Assembly: GCF_003026215.1 (NCBI RefSeq) | Contig: NZ_PYOC01000003.1 | Span: forward strand, 62,001 to 126,000 | Origin: Photobacterium indicum | Lineage (GTDB): Bacteria; Pseudomonadota; Gammaproteobacteria; Enterobacterales; Vibrionaceae | Reading direction: 5' to 3' | DNA: 64,000 nt | Program-made: the position numbers and the translations under genes | The notes under the pieces: model-generated | Database searches by the model: none | The model's input: only the letters and a program-made list of their open reading frames with translations | Told to the model about the DNA's origin: nothing | Shown: positions 8,563-16,732 of the stretch, one piece after another | Position numbering within the stretch: position 1 is the stretch's first letter | How the letters are laid out: each line of letters begins with the position of its first letter

Positions 8563-9393
8563 ATGAAAAAGGCTATTTTAGCAGCAACTCTAGTTTCACT
8601 ATTCTCTGGCGCGGCTCTGGCTAATACAACTTATGAAATTTCACATGATGGTGACCAAGAAACCACCGCAAAATTTGATTCAGAATTGATCGGAGGCTTA
8701 CATGGCGGCATTGAGCTTGTCGCCATGGATAACCTTAAATACCACAAAGAAACTACTTTCTCACTGGATTACAAGTTTGACATCACTGATGCTTGGTATA
8801 TTGAACCTCAATTCGATTTGACAATTCCATCTCACCATGTTGGTCGTGCTTCTTATTATGGCAATATTGACGGTAGTGCAATGATGCCGGGGGGAGATGA
8901 GGTAAATGCTAGCTATAAATCTAGCAACACTGCTAAATTTGGTATCGAAACTGGCTATAACTTCGGTAATGGCTTTTATACTAGTGCTCGTTACCGTTAT
9001 GAAGTTCGTGACGGCAAATTAAATGCTAAGTTCTTATCTGTAAACGATGGAGTTGACGCCACGCTTTCTTCTAAAGAGAAAGAGAAGCTACATCGCTTTG
9101 ATCTTACTGCTGGTTATGTAGTTGGCGACATGGTTGATTTGTCAGCAAACTACATTATTAAAACGGGTAAGTTAGATATCGATAGCGAAGTGCCAAAACA
9201 CCAACTCACAAATTCACTAGATGCAGACTTCAGTCAAACAGAACTTGAGCTAAAAGCACAATATGCAGGATTTGATAACTTTAAACCATACTTCGAATAC
9301 ACGGTTAAGAGTGATACTAACTTTGACGGTGGTCTTAACGGTAAGTTGAAGAATGACAACGTTTGGAAAATCGGTGCGCAATTTAGCTTCTAA
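8563..9393 (+). CDS. Outer-membrane beta-barrel protein, possibly a KdgM-like porin
   Basis: This 276-residue protein has a clear signal peptide (MKKAILAATLVSLFSGAALA). The mature part is made of alternating polar/aromatic strands and ends in a C-terminal phenylalanine (IGAQFSF), the outer-membrane insertion signature. Segments such as YTSARYRYEVRDGK and HRFDLTAGYVVGDMVDLSANY resemble small 12-stranded oligosaccharide porins of the KdgM family, but the match is by eye. The substrate is unknown. The upstream gap carries three tandem 10-bp repeats. A terminator hairpin at 9406-9434 separates the gene from the lipoprotein gene that follows. Confidence 0.6.
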   Translation: MKKAILAATLVSLFSGAALANTTYEISHDGDQETTAKFDSELIGGLHGGIELVAMDNLKYHKETTFSLDYKFDITDAWYIEPQFDLTIPSHHVGRASYYGNIDGSAMMPGGDEVNASYKSSNTAKFGIETGYNFGNGFYTSARYRYEVRDGKLNAKFLSVNDGVDATLSSKEKEKLHRFDLTAGYVVGDMVDLSANYIIKTGKLDIDSEVPKHQLTNSLDADFSQTELELKAQYAGFDNFKPYFEYTVKSDTNFDGGLNGKLKNDNVWKIGAQFSF

Positions 9394-9405
9394 CTAAGTA
9401 TGTAT

Positions 9406-9434
9406 AAGAGGCAGTCATAGACTGCCTCTTTATT
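9406..9434 (+). terminator. Rho-independent terminator or attenuator after the porin gene
   Basis: The arms aagaggcagtc (9406-9416) and gactgcctctt (9420-9430) pair perfectly with a 3-base loop and lead into a short T-rich stretch. The next gene starts only 14 bp later, so some read-through is likely. Confidence 0.82.
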
Positions 9435-9443
9435 GGTGATTTT

Positions 9444-9953
9444 ATGAAAAAAACTATTGTTCTGACTCTTCTTTCTACTTTCGCTATGTTTGGCTGTGAA
9501 GCAATCAACATGACGCGTGCCGCCAGTCTAATGTTGGACTACAACCTTCTTGCAAGTGGTGCTTCTGTATTTAATTCGCAGGATGGTAGTCAATACCTTA
9601 TCCCACCGGCGCATGATAGCAACAAAGACCTAATGCTTGTATGTTACACCAATAGTGGCCTTTTTAGTGACACTGAAGAACAACCTCTGCGTGATGCTGC
9701 AAACGAATGGCTGTCACAAAACAAAGATGGCATGGTAGCGACTGCAAGCAAAAACCGTTCTGGTGTTTGGGAATCTCGAACTTGTTATGAGTTTCAATAT
9801 GAAAACAAAGAGCTAATGGCACAAATCAGTCGAGCTTCTGGTGCTTACATACACGATTATGAAACGAAGACAGAGAAAGAGCAGCCAATTGGTGCTTATC
9901 TAGATGAAGAAACGGGTGATGTTGTAATAGTAGGAGAAACAAACTCAAATTAA
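9444..9953 (+). CDS. Predicted lipoprotein of unknown function
   Basis: This 169-residue protein has a signal of 17 residues ending in a lipobox-like FAMFGC, so it is probably a lipoprotein. The mature part contains two more cysteines (MLVCYTNSG and SRTCYEFQY) and an acidic tail ending in ETNSN. I do not recognise a domain. It follows the porin gene at 50 bp on the same strand and could be co-transcribed by read-through. It is followed by a perfect 17-bp hairpin. Confidence 0.65.
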   Translation: MKKTIVLTLLSTFAMFGCEAINMTRAASLMLDYNLLASGASVFNSQDGSQYLIPPAHDSNKDLMLVCYTNSGLFSDTEEQPLRDAANEWLSQNKDGMVATASKNRSGVWESRTCYEFQYENKELMAQISRASGAYIHDYETKTEKEQPIGAYLDEETGDVVIVGETNSN

Positions 9954-9988
9954 GTAATGAAGGAGAACTAAAGTTCTCCTTCATTACT
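9953..9988 (+). terminator. Perfect 17-bp hairpin after the lipoprotein gene
   Basis: The arms agtaatgaaggagaact (9953-9969) and agttctccttcattact (9972-9988) are exactly complementary, with a 2-base loop. The hairpin starts on the last base of the stop codon. It has no long T run, so it may act as a terminator or as a 3' stabilising structure. Confidence 0.65.
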
Positions 9989-10106
9989 ATACCCAAACTA
10001 CCTCAAGATGCAGGATTCAGAGTGATCTCAGCGTGTTTAATTCAAGGGAAATGTGTAGGAATGGCATTCCGCTGGAGTAATACAATGAGTGCAACACATT
10101 TGACAC
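9989..10106. repeat. Partial copy of the ATACCCAA palindromic repeat family
   Basis: Starting at ATACCCAAACTACCTCAAG, this segment matches the reverse complement of the right half of the 52618-52881 element almost base for base, through CAGAGTGATCTCAGCG to ACACATTTGACAC. The left half is missing, so it is a truncated copy. The remaining gap to 10414 is AT-rich and holds the promoter region of the next gene, with one TTTCTAAT at 10355-10362 and a CCCCCC run near 10295. Confidence 0.75.
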
Positions 10107-10414
10107 TCCTTATTTATTTACTATACAGCCTGTAAGCAGAGTATATTCCAGACAAACCAAATACCGTACTTAAATAAACCATGCTGTTCGGCTAATACAA
10201 CAAGAAGGTTAAGCTTGTCTTTATATACGTAATCTATTTCAACTAATCACTATTGATCACCCTACTACCTTTAAAAACCCCGCATGTATATCATTCCCCC
10301 CACAATCAATGATAATGCGGTAAATATTAATTTCATCTATATAAATTGGTTGCGTTTCTAATCAGGAAAATACTATCCATTGCCCATACATAAATAAAAA
10401 ATGAGAAAATCATT

Positions 10415-11161
10415 ATGAAGAAATCATTTTTAGCAGTATTACTATTACCATTTTCAGCTATTTCTAATGCTGCTGACACTCCGCCAGACCCAAGTGACTT
10501 AACTCAAGTTAACTCTTTTGTTTATGGCACGGTTGATAATGATGGAACACTAAAAGGCATAGCTGGTCTCGCCGGTCAGTATACAGAAGGTAATAGCTTC
10601 CTTGGCTTGATTGAGCACTCAAGCGCGACAAAGGATAACACTATCGGTAAAAAAGACCATAATACTCGTCTCCGTTACTTTCAAGTATTAGATACTGGTA
10701 TTGATAGCCTTCCTCAAGCAGGCTTCTCAATCGACTACATGAAAGGCTGGAAGAAAACTAATGGTGTTGATAGCGATATTGTAGCGCTTGGTACAATAGC
10801 TAAAGTCACTACACCCTGGGAAAGCTTTACTATTTTCCCTAATGTTGCTTATGTAACAGGCAAAGCTGAAGCTAATGGCCTTGGTAGCCTTAGTATCAAA
10901 GGATATCAAACTAACTTATTTGGTTCCTTATCATTTGGTGAAGCTGGTCAGTATATGGTGTTCCAACCACAATGGATGGATACTAACGTTGGTAGCAAGT
11001 TTGAAATGCGGACCGCATATGGTCAACCATTTAGCTCAGACGCTAAATGGTGGGTTGAAGTTGCGCACTCTTATACTCGTATAGCTGGTGATAGCGAACT
11101 CAAAGGCCTTGGTACTAGCAATGATAACAAGTTCACATTAGGAGTCTCTTATTATTTCTGA
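10415..11161 (+). CDS. Outer-membrane beta-barrel protein of unknown specificity
   Basis: This 248-residue protein has a signal peptide (MKKSFLAVLLLPFSAISNA). The sequence is rich in alternating strands and ends in KFTLGVSYYF, with the terminal Phe of outer-membrane barrels. It is about the size of a 10-12-stranded barrel. I do not recognise the family with confidence; it is not an obvious OmpA, OmpW or Tsx. It precedes a secreted Ntn hydrolase by 219 bp on the same strand, and both share upstream motifs, which suggests a joint role such as uptake or processing of a small amide compound. This role is an inference. Confidence 0.55.
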   Translation: MKKSFLAVLLLPFSAISNAADTPPDPSDLTQVNSFVYGTVDNDGTLKGIAGLAGQYTEGNSFLGLIEHSSATKDNTIGKKDHNTRLRYFQVLDTGIDSLPQAGFSIDYMKGWKKTNGVDSDIVALGTIAKVTTPWESFTIFPNVAYVTGKAEANGLGSLSIKGYQTNLFGSLSFGEAGQYMVFQPQWMDTNVGSKFEMRTAYGQPFSSDAKWWVEVAHSYTRIAGDSELKGLGTSNDNKFTLGVSYYF

Positions 11162-11191
11162 ATAGAAGTCAGTCCACAGGGCAAGGATGCC

Positions 11192-11299
11192 CATTTCTAA
11201 ATCCCAAATAGTATTTCTAATTACATCTAATAACCCCCCAAATTACTTGAAATAAGCGTTGCTCTACTATTCCCCCATCAAATGAAAACACTTTCTAAT
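11192..11299. promoter_or_regulatory. Cluster of TTTCTAA motifs upstream of the C45 hydrolase gene
   Basis: Copies of the core occur at 11192-11200 (catttctaa), 11214-11221 (tttctaat) and 11292-11299 (tttctaat). The element CCCCCATCAA at 11272-11281 also occurs as CCCCATCAA at 8362-8370. These are the same motifs as upstream of the porin gene at 8563 and, less fully, of the barrel gene at 10415. A common regulator is possible but unproven. Confidence 0.35.
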
Positions 11300-11380
11300 A
11301 TCTCTGATAAAGAAGGTGAAAATTAAACAATTTACGAAAAAACACATAAATCAAATGGTTATAACATTGAGATTAATATC

Positions 11381-12565
11381 ATGAGAAAATCAGTCATTGT
11401 TACATTGCTTGCAGTTTCAGCTTTTGGTGCAAAAGCCGAGCTTATCCAACACACTGACCAAATTGCTGAGGTTAAATTCACGGGTTCATCTTATGAACTT
11501 GGTAAACATGTTGGTGCTGTTGCCAAAAACCAAGTTCTTGATGCTATCAAACGCTTTGATAGCACATTAGATGTAATGCTTCCTGGTTTAAGCATTTCAA
11601 AACTGTCAACTTCATTTAAAGAAAAGAATGTTTATGGCAAATTGCAAAAAGCATCTCCTGACGCGGCAGCCTATATTGAAGGTTTGGCAGAAAGCCTCGA
11701 CAAAGATCCTGACTTGCTTCTAGCTGTTGGTATGTCAGATGAAGCAATTCTTGAATCTCAGCGCAATGGTGGTATGGGCTTTCTTCAGACTGAGAAAGCC
11801 GGTCATGATCCAAAAGCTCCTGCTAAATGTACTGTAATGGGGGTAAGTGATGGTAAAGGTAAAGCTTGGGGTCAAGCAAACTTTGACTACATGGGTATTA
11901 ATTACAAAGGGTTGATTGTGTTAAATCATACTGACATAGATGGTAAAACACGTGTTATTCAAACCTGGGCAGGCCTAATCCCTTATGGTGGTGTTAGCAA
12001 AGGTGGCCAAGCGATGCTGATGAACACAATGGCCGATGAAGGCACAGCACGACAAAATGCTAATAGTGATATTTTGTCTGAAACGGCTACCCCATCATAC
12101 TACTTGAGCTGGGATGCTTATAATGCTGAAAGCTACCGGGATGTGATCGATATGTATAAAGCATACCCTGAATATACAGCGTTCTTCACTTACACTGTAG
12201 TAGATGCAAACAGAAAAATAATGAACATCGAAAATAATTATGGTGGTGATGTTTCTTACAGCATTTCTAACAAACAAGCTCATGCTAACCACTCAATTTT
12301 CCATTCGAAGGACTTTGTAAACCATGAATTTGCTGCGCACTCTCTTGATCGTCAAAAAGCAGCTGAAAGATTCATTCAATCTGCGACAGTGAATACTACT
12401 AAGGCAGAAACCCAATCTTTTGCAGAGACTAAACCATTATGGAAAGGCCGTGGCGAATTGATGGGTACAGTCACATCAACTCGCTTTGAAGTAGACAAAA
12501 AGAAAGTTGATATGTATATCAAGACAGATGCTGAACATCCAGAAGTTCATATTAAGAATTATTAA
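11381..12565 (+). CDS. Secreted C45-family (acyl-CoA:6-APA acyltransferase-like) Ntn hydrolase
   Basis: This 394-residue protein has a signal peptide (MRKSVIVTLLAVSAFGAKA). The N-terminal part contains YELGKHVGAVAK, typical of the pro-region of the penicillin acyltransferase-like (AAT/C45) family. A CTVMGV motif puts the likely autoproteolytic nucleophile at C150, followed by GKAWGQANFDY, which matches the family's GQNWD-type strand. Such enzymes self-cleave before the Cys and then hydrolyse or transfer amide-linked acyl groups. The substrate is unknown; the export signal suggests a periplasmic amide or N-acyl compound. A terminator follows at 12582-12603. Confidence 0.75.
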   Translation: MRKSVIVTLLAVSAFGAKAELIQHTDQIAEVKFTGSSYELGKHVGAVAKNQVLDAIKRFDSTLDVMLPGLSISKLSTSFKEKNVYGKLQKASPDAAAYIEGLAESLDKDPDLLLAVGMSDEAILESQRNGGMGFLQTEKAGHDPKAPAKCTVMGVSDGKGKAWGQANFDYMGINYKGLIVLNHTDIDGKTRVIQTWAGLIPYGGVSKGGQAMLMNTMADEGTARQNANSDILSETATPSYYLSWDAYNAESYRDVIDMYKAYPEYTAFFTYTVVDANRKIMNIENNYGGDVSYSISNKQAHANHSIFHSKDFVNHEFAAHSLDRQKAAERFIQSATVNTTKAETQSFAETKPLWKGRGELMGTVTSTRFEVDKKKVDMYIKTDAEHPEVHIKNY

Positions 12566-12581
12566 TCAATCAGTCTATAGA

Positions 12582-12603
12582 GGAGAGAATAACCTCTCCT
12601 TTT
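12582..12603 (+). terminator. Terminator after the C45 hydrolase gene
   Basis: The short stem ggagag/ctctcc (12582-12587 and 12594-12599) is followed by TTTT, 17 bp after the stop codon. Confidence 0.65.
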
Positions 12604-12851
12604 GTTCACTATGAAATTTCATTCAACATTAAAATATTCTATTTCATTTGTATTGATTCTAGTTTTTCTTTGGTATCACACTACTGATGATGGCCATATT
12701 AGCAGCATATCCATCTATTGGTTATGTAAGTACTTTCTATTTCTTATCACTTGTAACTTCTGCTGGTATGCCTAGTTCTAGCTTATGCGATTTGATGTGG
12801 TTTGGAAAACGCCGAAAGTATAGTTTTCTATAAGTCATTGATATTGTGTAA

Positions 12852-13580
12852 GTGCTGATGTCAACAATATGCTACAGTTTAAAGCTCAATTCCATATCGG
12901 ATAAGATGAATTCTCAAGTGAGCACAATTATGGATGAAAAATCGCGTTCCCAACTTGGACTTCTACTAACAGACCAAGACAAACTTCTAGATATATTAGC
13001 TCAAAATCCATCAGCTCTTGAAGACTATCCAGAACTTCAAACCCATATCTTAGAGAAGAATAAAAAATCAGTTGAATATCGACGCGCTATAAGAAACAAA
13101 GAAATCACAAAAGATGAGTACATTGAAGCTATCTTAGATCGCATAGACTGGATAGGGTTTGAGTTGTGCATGACATTGAATCTTGATTTCTTGGTAAACA
13201 AAGTAGCTTCGCAAGTTGGTTCAGATATCGAAGCAATCAAATCTTTAGAAATCAAAGAGTTTGGTAATGATACTTTATCTAAACTTTTACACCTTATGGG
13301 TAATGCAATATATACGACACAGGACAATAAACCATCATATCCATGGTTAAGTGTAAGAGGCCATGCAAATCCTGCATTTTGGCGTAAAGCACATCTTGCT
13401 TATGATGCATTTCAAGATGGATACTCAAGTCATTTCAAACTCAATGAATACTTTAAATTTAAGTATGGTATAGCTGTTCCACAGTCATTTACACGGTTTG
13501 TGCGTCAAGAAGGTGATCCAAGAGAAATTGAAAGTTGGAGAGAATTTGCAGGATACGTGGATCGGTGTTCTTCCAGGTAG
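12852..13580 (+). CDS. Protein of unknown function, accessory region
   Basis: This 242-residue soluble protein has no signal peptide or membrane helix. It is rich in charged helices (DQDKLLDILAQNPSALEDYPEL, EKNKKSVEYRRAIRNKEITKDEY) and has a C-terminal half with aromatic motifs (PSYPWLSVRGHANPAFWRKAH). I do not recognise a family. The start is uncertain: ATGs at 12852, 12906 and 12930 are all in frame, and only the one at 12906 has a weak purine-rich site (ggata) close upstream. It stands between gaps that hold no other gene. It may be a horizontally acquired gene, judging from the neighbourhood of unknown genes and a toxin-antitoxin pair. Confidence 0.6.
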   Translation: MLMSTICYSLKLNSISDKMNSQVSTIMDEKSRSQLGLLLTDQDKLLDILAQNPSALEDYPELQTHILEKNKKSVEYRRAIRNKEITKDEYIEAILDRIDWIGFELCMTLNLDFLVNKVASQVGSDIEAIKSLEIKEFGNDTLSKLLHLMGNAIYTTQDNKPSYPWLSVRGHANPAFWRKAHLAYDAFQDGYSSHFKLNEYFKFKYGIAVPQSFTRFVRQEGDPREIESWREFAGYVDRCSSR

Positions 13581-13934
13581 CATTTGGATGGTACTCATTT
13601 TAAGATGCATTTAGAAAATCGTTACTTGAAATAGTAATAGCTGATTCTGACAAAGACTCATTTTTATTGTGAGTCTTCTCACACTGAAACGCCCTGTGGG
13701 ACCATGGAGTGTTTTGTAGAAATTTCTGAGGTACTCGCATCACGAATTAATTAACACTTGCAGTTGTACCTTTATGTTCATTGAGAGGGTTTGCAACGAC
13801 CGAATTTCTTACGATATATAAAAAGAAACAACTTAATTATAATTTTTTTATCATACGTCACAATTTCTATCTATTTATTTTCTATACTTATTTAGCAATA
13901 TTATTCGATGTTGTTTATGAATGAAGGAATAAGT
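13581..13934. other. Intergenic region without a recognised gene
   Basis: A hairpin with arms aagactca (13653-13660) and tgagtctt (13670-13677) may end the upstream transcript, but no T run follows. The rest is AT-rich near the 3' end and presumably carries the promoter of the next small gene. I see no RNA gene or mobile-element end. Confidence 0.5.
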
Positions 13935-14228
13935 ATGAAGTACAAAGCACAAAATCTAGACTACAAAGGTGAAAATTGCGGCGTACATAACTGGATTTCT
14001 GATAAAGGAAATTCATTTTACTGGCACCCTGATTGGCTACACATTGCGGAAGATGAAACAGGCTTGCATGCACAACAACAATTAGACATTCCTTCTGGCG
14101 AGAAAGGCACAAAAAAACATGCTGTCACAGCAATTCTTAAACACTTAAATGATTGGATTGTAGATGGTCTTGAAAAAAATCCTGACATTAAAGATGAAGC
14201 TGAAAAAGCCGAGAAAGGTTTGAAATAG
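13935..14228 (+). CDS. Small protein of unknown function
   Basis: This protein of about 97 residues is soluble, with a W/H-rich N-terminal half (CGVHNWISDKGNSFYWHPDWLHIAED) and a charged helical tail ending in EKAEKGLK. I do not recognise the family. ATG at 13935 is preferred over 13908 because it is preceded by aagga at the proper distance (13923-13927). It lies between an unknown gene and the RES-Xre pair, all in an accessory stretch. It ends about 50 bp before a hairpin shared with the convergent toxin gene. Confidence 0.65.
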   Translation: MKYKAQNLDYKGENCGVHNWISDKGNSFYWHPDWLHIAEDETGLHAQQQLDIPSGEKGTKKHAVTAILKHLNDWIVDGLEKNPDIKDEAEKAEKGLK

Positions 14229-14281
14229 AACGTCGCTGTTATCGAGTGAGTTATAACATCTACCTACTTGATTATTTCTAT

Positions 14282-14305
14282 AAGCCAGCAATTCCTTGCT
14301 GGCTT
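14282..14305. terminator. Hairpin between convergent genes (bidirectional terminator candidate)
   Basis: The arms aagccagcaa (14282-14291) and ttgctggctt (14296-14305) pair perfectly around a 4-base loop. It lies between the end of the small + strand gene (14228) and the end of the RES toxin gene (14322). T runs are short. Confidence 0.65.
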
Positions 14306-14321
14306 AATACTTTCTAATCAA

Positions 14322-15002
14322 TCACACCAAGCTAATCTCAAGAACGGCATTTACTGATGCCCCATTCCATTTATATGAAAAGTGCTTTGATTGGCAAACT
14401 TTACTGACTAGGTTAGGTTTGAATAACGCATAGCAATCGTAACCTTGGTGCCGTACTGATTGATAAAGAATTCCGTCACCTTTTTTGCCTTTAATATCAT
14501 TAGCAACAGCTTGCGAGTGGGTATAATTCGTTGGGTGATAAACCTCTGAATCTAAAGAGCCTTGATCAGTTAAATCAGCAAGTTCACCATTAAACCAAGC
14601 ATCTATACAGCGCATTTGAATATCTTGCGCGGGCTCTTTGGTATACCCCATTAAACGCTCAAGGTGATAAACCGTTTCTTTAATCGCAGTATTGATATCA
14701 GGCGCCGCATAATAAACCCCATAATCTGCTGTATTAAACCGAGAACCGTCAGGGTTTATATGGGTAAACGCAGCCATAACATAGCTGCAATGTGGAATAC
14801 CAACCAAACGATCGCTCACGGGTATTCCACTAAAATCACCGACTTCTTCGGCTAGTCTTGGGTTGGTAATCGCTTCAACAGCAAAGATCGCTTCTAACTG
14901 TTCTGGATTTGCCACATCTTCATAAAGATTTATCGGTGGATATTTAGATGGGATCAGTCGAAAACATAATTGTTCTGAAAAAGATTTCATTGAATACTGC
15001 AT
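14322..15002 (-). CDS. RES-domain toxin of a type II toxin-antitoxin pair
   Basis: This 226-residue protein matches RES-domain toxins, which break down NAD+ and stop growth. The three residues that name the domain are visible as an Arg near the N-terminus (CFRLIP, R15), a Glu in the context YYAAPDINTAIKETVYH (E109) and a Ser in GILYQSVRHQG (S182). ATG at 15002 is chosen because it overlaps the antitoxin stop codon (TAATG), the usual coupling. A longer in-frame start at 15023 would overlap the antitoxin by 22 bases. The antitoxin is encoded directly upstream. Confidence 0.88.
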   Translation of the reverse strand: MQYSMKSFSEQLCFRLIPSKYPPINLYEDVANPEQLEAIFAVEAITNPRLAEEVGDFSGIPVSDRLVGIPHCSYVMAAFTHINPDGSRFNTADYGVYYAAPDINTAIKETVYHLERLMGYTKEPAQDIQMRCIDAWFNGELADLTDQGSLDSEVYHPTNYTHSQAVANDIKGKKGDGILYQSVRHQGYDCYALFKPNLVSKVCQSKHFSYKWNGASVNAVLEISLV

Positions 15003-15406
15003 TAAGACTTCCCACCACGCCAAGCATTTAAGCGTGAAGCTACCTGGTAAAGATCAATCACTTTACCTTGCATCATGACATCCATTGCGCTTCGGCCAGA
15101 AAAGAAAGGATGTGTGTTGGGTTTCTGTACCCAGTTATAAACACTTTCTTCCGCGGTAAACATTATGCGTAGACATTTGTGAATATTTAATATGTAGCTC
15201 ATACGCTCTAGTAAATCTTTCGATACTTTTGCAGACTCTGGGTGGCTACGGTATTTATTCAAGGTTGAACGGCTGGTTAAGCCAAGTACAGCCATCTGCT
15301 GAGCTTGTGTACAAGACCATTTATCCAAAATATTGAAAACAACTGGCAGTACTGCATTTCCAGCATTGAGTTGAGCTTGTTGGTGAGTCGCTGGTGTTGT
15401 ATTCAT
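15002..15406 (-). CDS. Xre/MbcA/ParS-type antitoxin (DUF2384) partner of RES toxin
   Basis: This 134-residue protein has an N-terminal helical DNA-binding part (GLTSRSTLNKYRSHPE) and a C-terminal MbcA/ParS/Xre toxin-binding domain with the typical pattern W-x-x-x-PN-x-x-x-x-x-G-x-x-x-x-D-x-M...RLNAWRGG (about residues 92-132). Such antitoxins neutralise RES toxins by direct binding and repress their own operon. It is the first gene of a two-gene operon. A palindromic candidate operator lies about 50 bp upstream at 15458-15471. Confidence 0.88.
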   Translation of the reverse strand: MNTTPATHQQAQLNAGNAVLPVVFNILDKWSCTQAQQMAVLGLTSRSTLNKYRSHPESAKVSKDLLERMSYILNIHKCLRIMFTAEESVYNWVQKPNTHPFFSGRSAMDVMMQGKVIDLYQVASRLNAWRGGKS

Positions 15407-15457
15407 CGCACCCTCTTCATTTTACTTTTATATGTATATTTATAGACTAAATTTAAT

Positions 15458-15471
15458 TAAATGTCCATTTA
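15458..15471. promoter_or_regulatory. Palindromic candidate operator of the RES-Xre operon
   Basis: TAAATGTCCATTTA has 6-bp arms, TAAATG and CATTTA, that pair exactly around TC. It lies in the AT-rich region between the antitoxin gene and the divergent CDF gene (gap 15407-15715), where I see no further gene. Autorepression is usual for such antitoxins. The site itself is only a candidate. Confidence 0.4.
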
Positions 15472-15715
15472 TGGCTAGTCGTGTATTCTTTATTAAACCC
15501 GTAACGATTCTGAGCTAACAGGGCTAAGAAGTAGCTCAATACCATTGAACTACGTAATAAAGGCACTTATTATCAGTACGACTGAGGTTCGCAACAATGG
15601 TGCTTTTAAGCCGTAGAAACAACGTATTAATTAACAGATTAGTTAGCGTTAGGTGGCTTAAAACAGGTATGGTAAAGCAACGACGTATTTTAGCTGTTTT
15701 TGTTGAGAGCAAATC

Positions 15716-16633
15716 ATGATTCACAAACTACAATCTATCGAGCGGCAATCATTGACTGTTGGTGTTGTTGCAAATCTTGTAATGGCGCTATCTGGCTGGG
15801 CGACTTTTTACCTATCAGGGTCTGAAGCCTTATTACTCGACGGTAACTTTTCGTTCATTATGTTCTTGTCATCTATCGCTGCACTGAAAGTGGCTGAGAT
15901 AAAAACGCGGCGCTCTCACACTTTCCCTTTTGGCTTATTTATCACAGAAGCCTTATATTCTTTGGTTAAAGGCTTATTGATTGGTGGCGTGCTACTGGCT
16001 GCAATCATCGGTAACGTGTCTAAAATTGTCCAGTACATCAATGGAGCAGAATTACCGCCTCTCAAAACAGGTCCTATACTGATTTACTCCATTGCGATGG
16101 TCATCATCTGCTTTGGCTTATCTTTGTTTTATCATTATCAAAACAAACAGGTAGGCAATAAAAGCAGCATGCTCAGTATCGACAAAAGTGCATCGCTCGT
16201 CGATGGCTTCATGTCGGCAGGCACCGGTGCCGCTTTGGTTATTATCGGGTACGTGAATGCTGATAGTGGATGGGGTTTTCTTCTTTATATTGGTGATGCC
16301 ATCATGGTTCTAATTTTGGCGTGCCTGATGATAAAACAACCTATCTCTATCATCAGAAATGCCTTTATCGAAATGGCAGGCGGACAGTTACAAAATCAAC
16401 AAGATTATCAGCGCATTGAAAGTGTTATTAGTGATTCACTCACTGCACAAGCACTTAAGCAAGAAGCCTTGTTCATCAGCAAAACAGGGAGCAGCTATTT
16501 GGTCGTGATCAGCTTTTCGGCTGAGCAACTCACATCTATAGATAGCGACTCTTTACAGACAGCAAAAAATGGCATAAGTCAGCAGCTTAGTCAGACATAT
16601 CCGCATATTGATGTTGAGTTTGTTCTAGCATAA
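15716..16633 (+). CDS. Cation diffusion facilitator (CDF) family transporter
   Basis: This inner-membrane protein of 305 residues has about six membrane helices and a soluble C-terminal domain. The second helix region has the aspartate motif SEALLLDGNFSF and a later helix has SLVDGFMSAG; these correspond to the two D-containing metal-binding helices of CDF proteins (D-x-x-x-S/H and D-x-x-x-S/A). They exchange divalent metals such as zinc, iron or manganese for protons. The metal is not predictable by eye. The gene stands alone, divergent from the RES-Xre pair and convergent with pepT, sharing a terminator at 16658-16691. Confidence 0.85.
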   Translation: MIHKLQSIERQSLTVGVVANLVMALSGWATFYLSGSEALLLDGNFSFIMFLSSIAALKVAEIKTRRSHTFPFGLFITEALYSLVKGLLIGGVLLAAIIGNVSKIVQYINGAELPPLKTGPILIYSIAMVIICFGLSLFYHYQNKQVGNKSSMLSIDKSASLVDGFMSAGTGAALVIIGYVNADSGWGFLLYIGDAIMVLILACLMIKQPISIIRNAFIEMAGGQLQNQQDYQRIESVISDSLTAQALKQEALFISKTGSSYLVVISFSAEQLTSIDSDSLQTAKNGISQQLSQTYPHIDVEFVLA

Positions 16634-16657
16634 AGAGAGTAACTTCTCGTTAGGTAC

Positions 16658-16691
16658 AAAAAAGGCGCCGTAATCATACTGCGCCTTTTTT
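16658..16691. terminator. Bidirectional terminator between CDF gene and pepT
   Basis: The arms aaaaaaggcgc (16658-16668) and gcgccttttt (16681-16690) give a GC-rich hairpin with an A run on the left and a T run on the right, so it can end both convergent transcripts. Confidence 0.85.
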
Positions 16692-16732
16692 ACAGAGCAA
16701 CTTTACAGGTCAATGCTAAAAACACATCAAAT

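Noticed and set aside
12611-12775. 54-codon frame with hydrophobic segments after the C45 hydrolase gene
   Set aside because: It has no ribosome-binding site, lies just after a terminator, and has an irregular residue composition; I regard it as chance or a decayed remnant.
15630-15670. gcgttagg-like sequence that might be an integron attC site near the toxin-antitoxin genes
   Set aside because: No paired inverse core and no second site were found around the neighbouring genes, so there is no cassette array.
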